Below the pieces are notes generated by a model, which did not search any database, was not told where the DNA came from, and saw nothing but the letters and a program-made list of their open reading frames with translations. Position numbers and translations under genes: made by a program. Shown piece by piece: positions 37,531 through 48,735 of a DNA stretch of 64,000 nucleotides (within the stretch, counting starts at the first letter, position 1; each line of letters opens with the position of its first letter). Source of the DNA: Epiperipatus broadwayi (lineage: Eukaryota; Onychophora; Udeonychophora; Euonychophora; Peripatidae); NCBI GenBank assembly GCA_028023455.1, contig JAQFVV010012499.1:1182584-1246583 (forward strand). The letters are read 5' to 3'.

Positions 37531-39447
37531 TCTTTCATGAATAAACTCCTAATGTTTCTGTTACAATATTAGGGAATTTGATTTATTATATTAGTAGGAG
37601 TCATTTATATTTATTTCTCAAGTTAGTAAGAAGTAAAAAAAAAAAATATACCCTATATTTTTTTTTTTTTTTTTTTTTTATTAGACAAGTTAAATTAATT
37701 TTATATAGAAATTTATATTTTGTTTGAAGGGTTTATCAGATATAGATGATGAGATATAATAGAGTTTGGATAGTCATTTTTTTTAAAAAAAATTGGTAAG
37801 CTGATACTGAAGTTAAATAAGATCAGAATGATATTTGAAGATAGGATTTTATTAAGAGGGAATAGGAATAACAAGTAGAGAAGAATAATAGTTTAAATGG
37901 AAAAGAATCATAGAATTTTATTTTAATATAATAACTTTATAAAAATTGGTAATTTATAAATAAAAATTTCGTCTTCACAAAATTGTTGAATAATTTTAAA
38001 ATATTATTTTAAGAAAAGAACATATATGTATTGCATATTTTGGTAAGACATATATTATGAAATTACATCAGAATGAAGTAAATAATTATGTAATCAATAA
38101 AAGTCACATAATGTTACAAAGTTATATCAATCTATACATTAGTTGATATTTAGTTAATGCTAATAATAAATGTAATACATAATAGTTACATTATAATAGA
38201 AATAGCTATAATACTTAAATGGAGTAGCATTTTAATTATTAAAGTTTGTTTATTTTTACATGTGCTACATAAGTGATATTTCACATAAAAGCCTTCTATT
38301 GTACTAAGTGATTATAAATGATATCTAGTAAAATATAAGTTCATAGACTCAATTACATGTTACTAATAAAACATTTAAGAAATGTATGGATTATTTATTT
38401 TGGATTATAGAAATAACAACAATGTAAGAATCTTGTATTATTATTTTTCTTATTTTTATTTTCTTGATTTTCCACTTGTAATGTAAATAATGTATATAAG
38501 TTGTTTATTAAAGTTGATGTAAATAAATTTGTTTAAGTTGTTTTAAAAGTGTGTCGAATTCATTATTTTGCACCACAGCATTTGACAACAGATAATTTGA
38601 ATAAAACATAATATTTGCACAATATGAATTAAATTATTATTATTATTTTTAAAAAAAGAAATACAGTATTTTCTTAATATAATTTATAGAAATTCATTGA
38701 CATTAACATATTATGTTATAATGGTCACAAAATAATTATAATGCACAATATAAGAGTATAATATTATTTATTGCCACATATTATTAAATTATAAGATTTT
38801 ATTATATTCTCAATTAAGATACTATATGAAGATGAAAGACATGTAGATGATTTACTTGTTTTCTTAATGATTAGTAGTATAATAAAATAGATAAGGTTAA
38901 CTTATACATTGGAAATTGTTATTATTAGTTATTTATTATTATTATAGGTTAGGTGTAGTTAGGTCTGATATTAAATCCCTTATCATGCCTATCTGCAAGA
39001 AGTATTATTACTTTAAGATAATTAAAAGAACCTGAGATTATTTAGTTATATTTCTTTGATAAAAGATTGAGATTTATTTATTACTATTATTGAAGTTAGT
39101 TAATTTTTTATAAAAGACATAGGAATGCTATAGATGTATTAGTGAGATAATAAAGAGGTAATAGTATTCTTATGCCATTGAGATAATGTCTTAGAAGACA
39201 TAGGCTCAATGTAAATTCATATTACCACTTGTAACTTCACTTCATAGTCTCATGATTTAATAAATACTTATTTAGTTAGTGCATGATATTGAACTATATT
39301 AATTTTCTGTTAGTTGTACTAAATCTGATAAGATATAGTATTATAAAAATATATTAATAATAGTTATACATATTTTAGTCGAGCATAACAATTTAATTGA
39401 GCTAGTCATATTTTAAGTTATATTATATTTCTGGAAGTGAGGGTACA
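37531..39447 (+). repeat. 5' LTR, 3' portion only (start lost in gap)
   Basis: Corresponds to 46001-47906 of the 3' LTR from the first base after the gap. It ends GGAAGTGAGGGTACA. Only a handful of substitutions and homopolymer-length changes separate it from the 3' LTR. A potential poly(A) signal AATAAA is at 38522-38527. Confidence 0.93.
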
Positions 39448-39464
39448 AACGGTAGTAAGGATTT

Positions 39465-39480
39465 TGGCGCCCAAACGTGC
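39465..39480 (+). other. Primer-binding site, tRNA-Lys-like
   Basis: TGGCGCCCAAACGTGC lies 17 bp after the LTR end. TGGCGCCC is complementary to a tRNA 3' end finishing GGGCGCCA, and TGGCGCCCAACGTG is the usual tRNA-Lys type site; the extra A is a deviation. The 17-bp offset is longer than the usual 0-5 bp. Confidence 0.7.
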
Positions 39481-40140
39481 TAGGCCTAGATATTTAGTTA
39501 AGGATTTTGGTACACAATTTTTAGGGCTTGATATATGTTAGGGGAATAGAGTGATAGTTATAGATTTGTTAGTAAAAAATAGTGTATAGGTTAAAATGTA
39601 TAATTTAGGAATTAATGATTAGTATATTTTATTAAATATAAATATTTTAGTATTTCTATAATAGTAGTTATAATTGGTTAGATGTTAATTATAATATTAA
39701 AATAAAAATCTTATTATTAAAGTTATTATATTTTCATATGGTATCTATAATATGATTATTTAAAAATTAAGTACTAGGTTATTTTTAAATTAATAAGTAA
39801 ATAAATATGTAAATTATGAAAATGTGGCAAATAATTATTTTGTAATATGACCATGTCAATTCTTAAGATATTTTAAATGTATATTGAATATAATATATTA
39901 TGTGCAAATTGTCTGTGGATCATAGGTGTGAAAATTAATGATATGACACAATTTTGTTAGTTGTAGTTATATAATTGGTTAATAATAAATAGTGTAGAGT
40001 TTTAAAAGATGATATTTTATGATTAATTGTAGAAGTGAATTGAGTGGGGATGGAAAGGTTGGTAGGGAATTATTTTTTTTTTGAAAATATTGATAATAAG
40101 TACTGCATACTACTAGAACTGAATTTTAAAAAATATAGAA

Positions 40141-40440
40141 ATGAATAACTGGGATAAAAATTTAGAAGTTGAGATGTCTAATTTTATTGTTGAGGATAAT
40201 AGTTGTGAGGAGAGAAAAGAAGTGGAGAAATTAGTAGATTTTGAGACAATAGTAGAAAATACTCAAAATATGGATAGTGAAATAGAGGAGGAGGAAGAGA
40301 TAATTTTTAAAACAGTAGAGAAAGAAGTAATAAAAACTGAGAAAAATATAGAGAACTTCTCGATGTTTGATTTCATGAAGCGTTTTGAATTAATGAGTCA
40401 AGGTATTGTTGATTCAGTGAAAAGATCGGAAGAGATTTGA
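40141..40440 (+). pseudogene. Gag N-terminal segment, before a frameshift
   Basis: ATG-started 99-codon segment, very acidic (many E and D), ending VDSVKRSEEI before a stop. The following gag frame is open back to about 40421, so a one-base shift near 40427 separates them. The break lies at the start of a 54-bp tandem duplication. Probably the true Gag N-terminus. No domain recognised beyond an acidic, helix-prone region. Confidence 0.6.
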
Positions 40441-40540
40441 TTCTTTTAAAGAAGATATGAAAGAGGAGAGTAATAAAAATAGTATTAGATTTGATTCTTT
40501 TAAAGAAGATATGAATATGAAGTTAGGATCTCTTGAGGAA
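40433..40540 (+). repeat. 54-bp-period tandem duplication in gag
   Basis: The word AGATTTGATTCTTTTAAAGA starts at 40433 and again at 40487, each followed by AGATATGAA. It encodes RFDSFKEDM twice. The period keeps the downstream frame. Confidence 0.8.
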
Positions 40541-42277
40541 AATATTAGAGAAGTTAAAGAAGACTTAAATAAAGACAGAGAAGAAATCAGATTTTGTATA
40601 GATAATATAAATAAAAAGATTGATGATAATTCTGAAATTGTAAAGAATTTTAAAAAAGAAGTGGAAGATAAATTTGATAATCTTGATTTAAAGTTTAGTA
40701 AGAATGAGGAAGTAATTGAATCTTTAAAGATAGAAGTTATACAGATTGATGATAAGAATCAGGAATTATTGGAAAGAAGATTTTGTGAATTTTCGGAAAA
40801 CACTATTAAGAATTTGAAAGGTCAAATAGAAGAATCTATTAATCAGTGTAGAATAAATAATAGTGATTTAGCTTTAAAAATTGATAGTTATAAATTGAAG
40901 GTTGACAATGAGATTTGTGGAGTTAAAAGCCATATTGATAATGTTAGTGAGGACATTAGAAGTGTTAGAAGTACAATAGTTCAGACTAAAATAGATATAA
41001 AGGATGAGATAGAAAAGGAACTAATAGAAAAATTTAAGGATCTAGATATTAAAAGAATCGATGAACATAAATATCGATCAAAGGTAGGTGAGAATTTGAA
41101 ACGTATGAAAAATGACATAAAAGAGCAAGCGGGTATATTAGAACAAAATAGTGATAAGTACAAGGAAATATTAGATAAAAATTTAGACGAATTTAGAAAA
41201 GAGCAGAAAGTGTACATTAAACAAGTACTTGAACAGATTGATTTTGAGGGAAAATTTCAACAGATATGTAACCAGATAGAGATGAAAAATGAAAATGATA
41301 TAAGGACAGAATTAGTAAAAGAGAAAGTAATTGATAAGACATATGAAGATTATATTAATTTATCACTAATAAACAAAGTAGAATCTGTAAAGAAAGGTGA
41401 TAGTAATCAATCAGAACACACTGTTGTTAAAGAAATTGATAGTAGACCGGTTAGAGAAATAGTTAATTATGAGGGAAGTGCAAATAATTCGATGGCCTTA
41501 CGTTTTATGAAAATTAAGCCATTCAAGGGAGAGTATATAGAAAATCCCTCAGAGTTCTTGAATAATTTAGATGAATTATTTTCCATATGTTCATTATCAG
41601 AGAAAGAAAAAGTAGCAGTTTGTAGTAACCATTTATATGGAATTGCCAAAGATTGGTGGCAATCACTTTTTGAAAAACCAGTAACTTACGGCGATTTTAA
41701 ATGTCTTATTATAGGAAGTTTTTGGAACTCTGATAAGCAAGATAGTATTAGATACCAAATTACCCAGGAAAAATACCATATCAGCAAAGGTAGTTATACA
41801 AGTTTTTTTAGAAATCAGGCTGTTAGGTTGAAAACATTAACTGCTTGTCCATTATCAGAAGGACAGATTGTGAGAATAGTAAGACATAATTTGCCTAAAA
41901 ATGTCGAACAGTTACTGATAGCTGCTGATCGTTATTCGATAGCAGAGGTTTCAGAGGTGTTAGATGCTCTTGAGGTAGCTGAGATATCTATAGACAATAG
42001 ATTTAAGTTAAATAAAGAGAGAAATAATTATCCTTTATCCAATGTTAATGTCAATACTGGTATGAGATCTTCTGCAGGGTTTAAAAGGAGATATGAATAC
42101 AGGGATGGAGATAAGAGGTCTCCATACTTAAGAAAATTTGTTAGATTCGATACAGTTAGGAATAGAAATGATAATCAAAGTAATCAGCCTTCTACTAGTG
42201 GTGTGACCACAATATTAAAAAGACCAACTAATAAAGCTTCATATTATGGGTGCAAAGAGAGTAAAAAAATCCCATAA
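40457..42277 (+). CDS. Gag polyprotein with long coiled-coil extension
   Basis: 606 codons in this frame. Residues about 1-340 are K/E/D/I/N-rich with heptad-like spacing (for example FKKEVEDKFDNLDLKFSKNE), predicting a long coiled coil. About residues 346-520 form a retrotransposon Gag capsid domain: MKIKPFKGEYIENPSEFLNN, VCSNHLYGIAKDWWQSLFEK, YGDFKCLIIGSFW and LTACPLSEGQIVRIVRHNLP are the typical blocks, including the W-W pair. A basic R/K/N-rich tail follows. The protein ends at YYGCKESKKIP, where a CCHC knuckle would begin: a deletion fuses gag to the integrase end. It would assemble the particle that packages element RNA. The unusually long coiled-coil N-terminus is not typical of Ty3/gypsy Gag. 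Confidence 0.85.
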   Translation: MKEESNKNSIRFDSFKEDMNMKLGSLEENIREVKEDLNKDREEIRFCIDNINKKIDDNSEIVKNFKKEVEDKFDNLDLKFSKNEEVIESLKIEVIQIDDKNQELLERRFCEFSENTIKNLKGQIEESINQCRINNSDLALKIDSYKLKVDNEICGVKSHIDNVSEDIRSVRSTIVQTKIDIKDEIEKELIEKFKDLDIKRIDEHKYRSKVGENLKRMKNDIKEQAGILEQNSDKYKEILDKNLDEFRKEQKVYIKQVLEQIDFEGKFQQICNQIEMKNENDIRTELVKEKVIDKTYEDYINLSLINKVESVKKGDSNQSEHTVVKEIDSRPVREIVNYEGSANNSMALRFMKIKPFKGEYIENPSEFLNNLDELFSICSLSEKEKVAVCSNHLYGIAKDWWQSLFEKPVTYGDFKCLIIGSFWNSDKQDSIRYQITQEKYHISKGSYTSFFRNQAVRLKTLTACPLSEGQIVRIVRHNLPKNVEQLLIAADRYSIAEVSEVLDALEVAEISIDNRFKLNKERNNYPLSNVNVNTGMRSSAGFKRRYEYRDGDKRSPYLRKFVRFDTVRNRNDNQSNQPSTSGVTTILKRPTNKASYYGCKESKKIP

Positions 42278-42497
42278 TAAACCACATCCATTTAAAGTTA
42301 ATGATTTAGTTCTAGTTAGAACACCCCATGTTAGCAACCTTCAAAGAAATCAATTTAAAAAATTTCTTAGTCTGTATGAGGGTCCATATAAAATATCTTG
42401 CAAAGTAGGTGAAAATGCATTTATGTTAGCCACACCAGATGGTGAGAAAGGAACTTATAATGCCAGAAGTTTGATTCCATATCCTTCTGAAGTGTGA
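42246..42497 (+). pseudogene. Integrase C-terminal (GPY/F) remnant
   Basis: 83 codons from an ATG that is not a natural start: GAKRVKKSHNKPHPFKVNDL then VLVRTPHVSN, then KKFLSLYEGPYKISCKVGEN. The FKVNDLVLVR and LYEGPYKI blocks are the GPY/F module at the end of Ty3/gypsy integrases, ending NARSLIPYPSEV. It overlaps the end of gag in another frame. The zinc, DDE core and the rest of pol are missing, so a deletion of several kb relative to a full gag-pol is inferred. Confidence 0.8.
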
Positions 42498-42599
42498 ATG
42501 ATAATTTTCAAAAAGATGTATCGTGGGTGGAGATTTTCAGTGTTATGTTCAGATACTTTATATTTTTTTTTATATATATCATGAAATAATTTATTATTA

Positions 42600-43160
42600 T
42601 ATGTAGTAAGTTAGCAGAAGAAAATAAAGATTTTATTGAATTAGTTTATAAGAATATGTATGATGAGGTATTATTTGTTAAGTCAGTAAATGATAATTTA
42701 GGAAGAAATGAATTTTTTTTGTCAGAAGAATTAGAAAAGAAATCGAGTTAGCTGTTGAAGTAAATATTTTAAATAATAAATTAATTAATAAAAGATAGAA
42801 GAGTATAAAAACTCATTATAATGACTAAGGGAGGAATAAGTGAAAATAGAGAGTATGTTAAAATAAGTGATAAAAGGAATGAATTATATAGAAGAATATT
42901 GAGAAAACCTAAAGAATATTTTATATTGATGAATAATATGATAAGAGTGAATAGATCTTATGAAAGATCAGTTTGTGAAAAGAGTTATGGATGAATTTAA
43001 GAATTTTCATGAATATTGTAGTAATGATCATAAAATTAATAAATCTTCAGGGATAAAGTTAATCTCTTTAGATGAAAAGTGTATAGATTTATTAGATAAT
43101 GATTTATTAAAAACTGCTAATGAAACTAGCAACAAGTTTAAAAGTAAATGCAAGATGTGA
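42600..43160 (+). pseudogene. Decayed coding stretch downstream of integrase, unknown
   Basis: Several short open pieces in shifting frames: one reads KLAEENKDFIELVYKNMYDE near 42609, and a 66-codon piece at 42960-43160 starts MKDQFVKRVMDEFKNFHEYC. Composition matches the gag coiled coil (K/E/N/D-rich) more than non-coding DNA. It could be a remnant of a third ORF or of duplicated gag. No domain is recognised. Confidence 0.3.
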
Positions 43161-43540
43161 TTCAAAAAGGTAGTGTTAATTATAGAAATATGTGTTCACA
43201 GTTTAGTTTGTATAAAAAGGTGTTATTTAGAGGAATTAAAAAACTTGATATTTCATGGTAAGATTAGAAAAAAAAATTTTAATCTAATTAAAGATATAAA
43301 TAAAGGAAAAGTGAGACTTAATTTTATAAAGTAAAAGAAAGTTATGATGATTTTATTTAAAAGTGTTTTCTGGTTGAGATTGTAATGTGATGTTCCAATG
43401 CTTTATAAAATTTCATGTTAAAGTGATTTATTATGATATTCAATGATAAGAAAAATTTTAACTATAAAAAAAAAAAATGGAGATGATAATTATAGATTAA
43501 AGAAGGTGAAGGTAGATGGTTAATTTAAAATTTTTATCCG

Positions 43541-43553
43541 AAGGAGGAGGATA
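43541..43553 (+). other. Polypurine tract
   Basis: AAGGAGGAGGATA directly precedes the TGTGCCC that starts the 3' LTR, as expected for plus-strand priming. Confidence 0.75.
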
Positions 43554-44526
43554 TGTGCCCTTTTGTATGGGTCTCCATAAATTGTTATATCAATTTGTTA
43601 AAAAATTTTAAATTTAAGATATATTATAGCTATATGATGTTGATTTTATTTATAATAATCTTTCAAAAGTTTAATCAAAGTAAACTATGAATATTTGATA
43701 TGTGAAATTGTGCTAATATTTGAGAGAGACGTTTCAGTAAAAAAAAATGATAATATTATATGGTTGGGAAAACTGGCCATGATCAATACTGCATTAATAA
43801 GTTTTGTAAATAAATGTTTAAAGCTAAAAGTTTAAAAAAAGACAAGTTAAAATTAAATGCATATATATTTATTATTGATAAAGATTAATATTTAGTAAGT
43901 GAATATAAATATTATGTTATTAATAGTATATAATAGAAGATTAATATTTGATTTTATAATATCGAATTATTATTTTAAAGTTGTTATAGTATATTATTTG
44001 TTTTTAAAAAATATTTATTTTATAAAATTGAATTGTTAGTTTATTTTTAGATAATTACAAGCGTTTATATCTGTGTTGTAAATCAGGTGACAGATAGACA
44101 TATGTACACATATGCTTGTAAGTTTTTTTTAGTAAAGTTGCAAAACTGTTTTAAAATTCTATTATAAAATTTATAAATATTATATTGGCTATCACGAGAT
44201 AAAAATAAAAATAATTAGCGTGAAATATTAAATCTGATTTTTAAAATACTGTTTAAAAAATATAATGAATAAAAATAGACTTAGTTTGTTTAGAAAAATA
44301 GTCTTATAAAAGTTAAAAGTGAAATAAAGTAAAACATATCTTTTTAAAAAATGTTTAATGGATTTAAATAAATGATAAAAATTAATTTAAGAATTAAGTA
44401 ATGTAATAAATAATAAATATTAAATAAGTCAATATTTATTTTTAATTTTGTATTGTTGGTAAGATATGTAAATAGGCTAGCAAGGTGATTGTTTAATTTA
44501 CCAATCAAGTGGGTAATTTCTTCCGG

Positions 44527-44534
44527 TATAAAAA
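44527..44534 (+). promoter_or_regulatory. Candidate TATA box in LTR
   Basis: TATAAAAA stands in a locally GC-richer context (CTTCCGG before, CCGAGG after), about 970 bp into the LTR. A TTCAGGGGGG motif about 25 bp downstream could be an initiator. It is the best Pol II promoter candidate in the LTR. Confidence 0.45.
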
Positions 44535-46980
44535 CCGAGGTTCAATTGTTCAGGGGGGTGATTGTAATTTCTTTTAAGTGAAGTGAGCTATTAAATATAG
44601 CTAAGTAAAAAATTATAGACGCTCTCGTAATAGTTTCTTAATTTATAAGAGAGTAGTTTTAAATAATTTTATAAAAGTTTACCGTTTAATATGCAGTGCT
44701 AATTTATTTATAGTTCCCTATTGATCGTCTCTATCAAGGCTCAATTTTACTATCAAATAATCATGAAAATATCGTATATCGATAAAATGTGTTGGAAACT
44801 TTATATTAAAAATATAGTGAACGCTGGATTAACTAGGAGAATTACTAGTTGGATAAAAATAATATATTGGACATTATATGAATTTAAAAGTTGATTATAA
44901 TTAATTTCTTATAAACAAATATTTTAAAGAAAGATAAATACTTCTTTATGAAGAAAGTATTTTTAAATTATATATTTTAATATATCTTTTGGTAAAGATA
45001 TGGAAGTTAATAATAATTGCAGAAATACTTGCCTTATTAAGTCTTTGTTATTTAAAAGACTAGAGGTTGATAGACTTTTTTAAAAAAAACTGATAATTCG
45101 GAAATTTAATTGATAAATAAATACCTATAAAAAACGTTATAATATTTAAATTCTATATGCTGGTTATATAGAAAATTTTAAAAAATGTTTTGCTGAATAT
45201 TTAAAGAAATGCGCACAGAAGTATACGAGGATATCCAAGTCAATTTTTTATAAAAAACTTAAATTAAACATTTAACTATTGATTAATCCTAGGAAGACAA
45301 TAACTTTTAAATAAATCCGGATCCTATAAACTGTTTTAATTATTATTTTGTTTCTTTATGGTGGAACTTATTTTATCTTATTTTTTTTTTTAAAAAAAAA
45401 AACGTTTTCCATTTATTTCATAAAAACTGTTTAAACACGTGATGTACCGGAAAAGGATGTGATGTTGGTAAAATGTTGTGCCTAGGAAAAAAGAACAATT
45501 GTGGGTGGAAAGAAGACACCGTTGGATTTTATGTAACATATTTTGTTTTCTTAACTAACATAGATATTTAATTATTTATTGATCTATTAGAGATAAGAGA
45601 GGTACATTTTAAAAGTAATTACATATTAATATAACACTTAATTTCATAAAGTTTATTTTTTTTATATAATTTTACAACACGTAATATTTTAAGAATAATT
45701 GTTGAGTATAAATGTGATATTATTTTGTAAAACTATAATCCTGGAGGACATCGTTTGGCTGATTATAAATTGGAGTATCATTTATGGTAATAATTATATA
45801 ATATTAATAATTTAATGTATTTTTGCTTTGTTTTCTTTAGATAAACCAAATATTATTTGATTGTTGAGTGAATGTATAAATATTTAAAGAATATACACGC
45901 ATAATATTATCAATAATAGTTTTATTTTAATATGCATACTTTATTCTATAATATAAATTTATTACAACGTAATAAGAGTTATCCAGAAATAATTATATGA
46001 TTCTTTCGTGAATAAACTTTAATGTTTCTGTTACAATATTAGGAATTTGATTTATTATATTAGTATGAGTCATTTATATTTATTTTCAAGTTAGTAAGAA
46101 GTAAAAAAAAAATATATCTATATTTTTTTTTTTTTATTAGACAAGTTAAATTAATTTTATATAGAAAGTTATATTTTGTTTGAAGGGTTTATCAGATATA
46201 GATGATGAGATATAATAGAGTTTGGATAGTCATTTTTTTAAAAAAAAATTGGTAAGCTGATACTGAAGTTAAATAAGATTAGAATGATATTTGAAGATAG
46301 GATTTTATTAAGAGGGAATAGGAATAACAAGTAGAGAAGAATAATAGTTTAAATGGAAAAGAATCATAGAATTTTATTTTAATATAATAACTTTATAAAA
46401 ATTGGTAATTTATAAATAAAAATTTTGTCTTCACAAAATTGTTGAATAATTTTAAAATATTATTTTAAGAAAAGAACATATATGTATTGCATATTTTGGT
46501 AAGACATATATTATGAAATTACATCAGAATGAAGTAAATAATTATGTAATCAATAAAAGTCACATAATGTTACAAAGTTATATCAATCTATACATTAGTT
46601 GATATTTAGTTAATGCTAATAATAAATGTAATACATAATAGTTACATTATAATAGAAATAGCTATAATACTTAAATGGAGTAGCATTTTAATTATTAAAG
46701 TTTGTTTATTTTACATGTGCTACATAAGTGATATTTCACATAAAAGCCTTCTATTGTACTAAGTGATTATAAATGATATCTAGTAAAATATAAGTTCATA
46801 AACTCAATTAAATGTTACTGATAAAACATTTAAGAAATGTATGGATTATTTATTTTGGATTATAGAAATAACAACAATGTAAGAATCTTGTATTATTATT
46901 ATTTTTCTTATTTTTATTTTTCTTGATTTTCCACTTATAATGTAAATAATGTATATAAGTTGTTTATTAAAGTTGATGTA

Positions 46981-46986
46981 AATAAA
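46981..46986 (+). promoter_or_regulatory. Candidate LTR polyadenylation signal
   Basis: AATAAA follows TTGTTTATTAAAG and is followed by a GTTTAAGTTGTTTTAAAAGTG-type GT-rich stretch. The copy in the 5' LTR is at 38522. AATAAA is frequent by chance here. Confidence 0.3.
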
Positions 46987-48090
46987 TTTGTTTAAGTTGT
47001 TTTAAAAGTGTGTCGAATTCATTATTTTGCACCACAGCATTTGACAACAGATAATTTGAATAAAACATAATATTTGCACAATATGAATTAAATTATTATT
47101 ATTATTTTTAAAAAAGAAATACAGTATTTTCTTAATATAATTTATAGAAATTCATTGACATTAACATATTATGTTATAATGGTCACAAAATAATTATAAT
47201 GCACAATATAAGAGTATAATATTATTTATTGCCACATATTATTAAATTATAAGATTTTATTATATTCTCAATTAAGATACTATATGAAGATGAAAGACAT
47301 GTAGATGATTTACTTGTTTTCTTAATGATTAGTAGTATAATAAAATAGATAAGGTTAACTTATACATTGGAAATTGTTATTATTAGTTATTTATTATTAT
47401 TATAAGTTAGGTGTAGTTAGGTCTGATATTAAATCCCTTATCATGCCTATCTGCAAGAAGTATTATTACTTTAAGATAATTAAAAGAACCTGAGATTATT
47501 TAGTTATATTTCTTTGATAAAAGATTGAGATTTATTTATTACTATTATTGAAGTTAGTTAATTTTTTATAAAAGACATAGGAATGCTATAGATGTATTAG
47601 TGAGATAATAAAGAGGTAATAGTATTCTTATGCCATTGAGATAATGTCTTAGAAGACATAGGCTCAATGTAAATTCATATTACCACTTGTAACTTCACTT
47701 CATAGTCTCATGATTTAATAAATACTTATTTAATTAAGTGCATGATATTGAACTATATTAATTTTCTGTTAGTTGTACTAAATCTGATAAGATATAGTAT
47801 TATAAAAATATATTAATAATAGTTATACATATTTTAGTCGAGCATAACAATTTAATTGAGCTAGTCATATTTTAAGTTATATTATATTTCTGGAAGTGAG
47901 GGTACAATATATATATATATATATTCCCCTAATTGTTTAAAAAGTCAGATGTCACATGACTTACATATAGCTTGCACTTACAAGTATGTAAAATTAAGAG
48001 CATGCTAATGAGCTCTAAACAAGCTTTTTTTTATTTATGATAAATGCTACTACAAAAGAAGGCATTCAAATCATTTTTATCTTGGATTGC

Positions 48091-48143
48091 CCCCATCCCA
48101 GACTGGTTTTGACCTATGGGTCTCTTCAGTGAAAAGATGGGAC
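48091..48143 (-). ncRNA. Hammerhead ribozyme, core-mutated copy
   Basis: On the minus strand: CTGAAGA (48123-48129), stem II GACC-CATA-GGTC, then AAAAC where GAAAC is required, then CAGTC. The conserved G12 is A, which in known hammerheads abolishes or nearly abolishes cleavage. Stem I outer part GTCCC/GGG is partly preserved. This is the mirror-image partner of the intact core at 48736-48791. Confidence 0.7.
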
Positions 48144-48735
48144 ATTAGATTCAAAAAACCAACTCAAGCAAAGCATTTATCTAAAAGTTAATTGTTAGAA
48201 GATCTGAAACTTTTAGACATCTACATGTCTTTAAAGTCAGCTCTCCAACTGAAAAAATCATATGGGCCTGAACTTCATTCAGATACTCCATATATTAGTA
48301 GGCTTAGCCATTTAATTTAGCCAAAGCCCCAACAGCAAAATAATAATAGTAATAATAAAAAGTCAGATGTCACATGACTTATATATAGCTTGCACTTACA
48401 AATATGTAAAATTAAGAGCATTTATCATAAATATATAAAAAAGCTTGGAGTCATTAGCATGCTCTTAATTTTACATATTTGTAGTGCAAGCTATATATAA
48501 GTCATGTGACATCTGACTTTTTATTATTACTATTATTATTTTGCTGTTGGGGCTTTGGCTAAATTAAATGGCTAAGCCTACTAATATATGGAGTATCTGA
48601 ATGAAGTTCAGGCCCATATGATTTTTTCAGTTGGAGAGCTGACTTTAAAGATATGTAGATGTCTAAAAGTTTCAGATCTTCTAACAATTAACTTTTAGAT
48701 AAATGCTTTGCTGGAGTTGGTTTTTTGAAGCTAAT

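Larger units (their letters stand above)
37531..47906 (+). mobile_element. Gag-only Ty3/gypsy-type LTR retrotransposon with giant LTRs
   Basis: Layout: partial 5' LTR (37531-39447), primer-binding site (39465), long leader, gag (40141-42277), a stub of integrase C-terminus (42246-42497), decayed coding debris, a polypurine tract (43541) and a 3' LTR (43554-47906). Protease, RT, RNase H and the integrase core are absent. The two LTRs are nearly identical over the 1.9 kb both present, with mostly homopolymer differences, so insertion is fairly recent. Loss of pol with retained gag and oversized LTRs resembles TR-GAG/LARD-type non-autonomous elements, which need pol from a relative. Confidence 0.88.
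43554..47906 (+). repeat. 3' LTR, about 4.35 kb
   Basis: Starts TGTGCCC after the polypurine tract and ends GGGTACA, giving TG...CA termini and a 6-of-7 terminal inverted repeat (TGTGCCC against TGTACCC). The last 1.9 kb matches the 5' LTR; the first 2.45 kb has its partner in the gap, but its inner part is confirmed by the inverted LTR at 24878-27720 (to about 45.0 kb). Most gypsy LTRs are 0.2-2 kb. No ORF inside. The start before about 45.0 kb rests only on the tract and TG rule. Confidence 0.75.

Noticed and set aside
36987-37544. ORFs of 183 codons on both strands
   Set aside because: Almost entirely N bases of the assembly gap.
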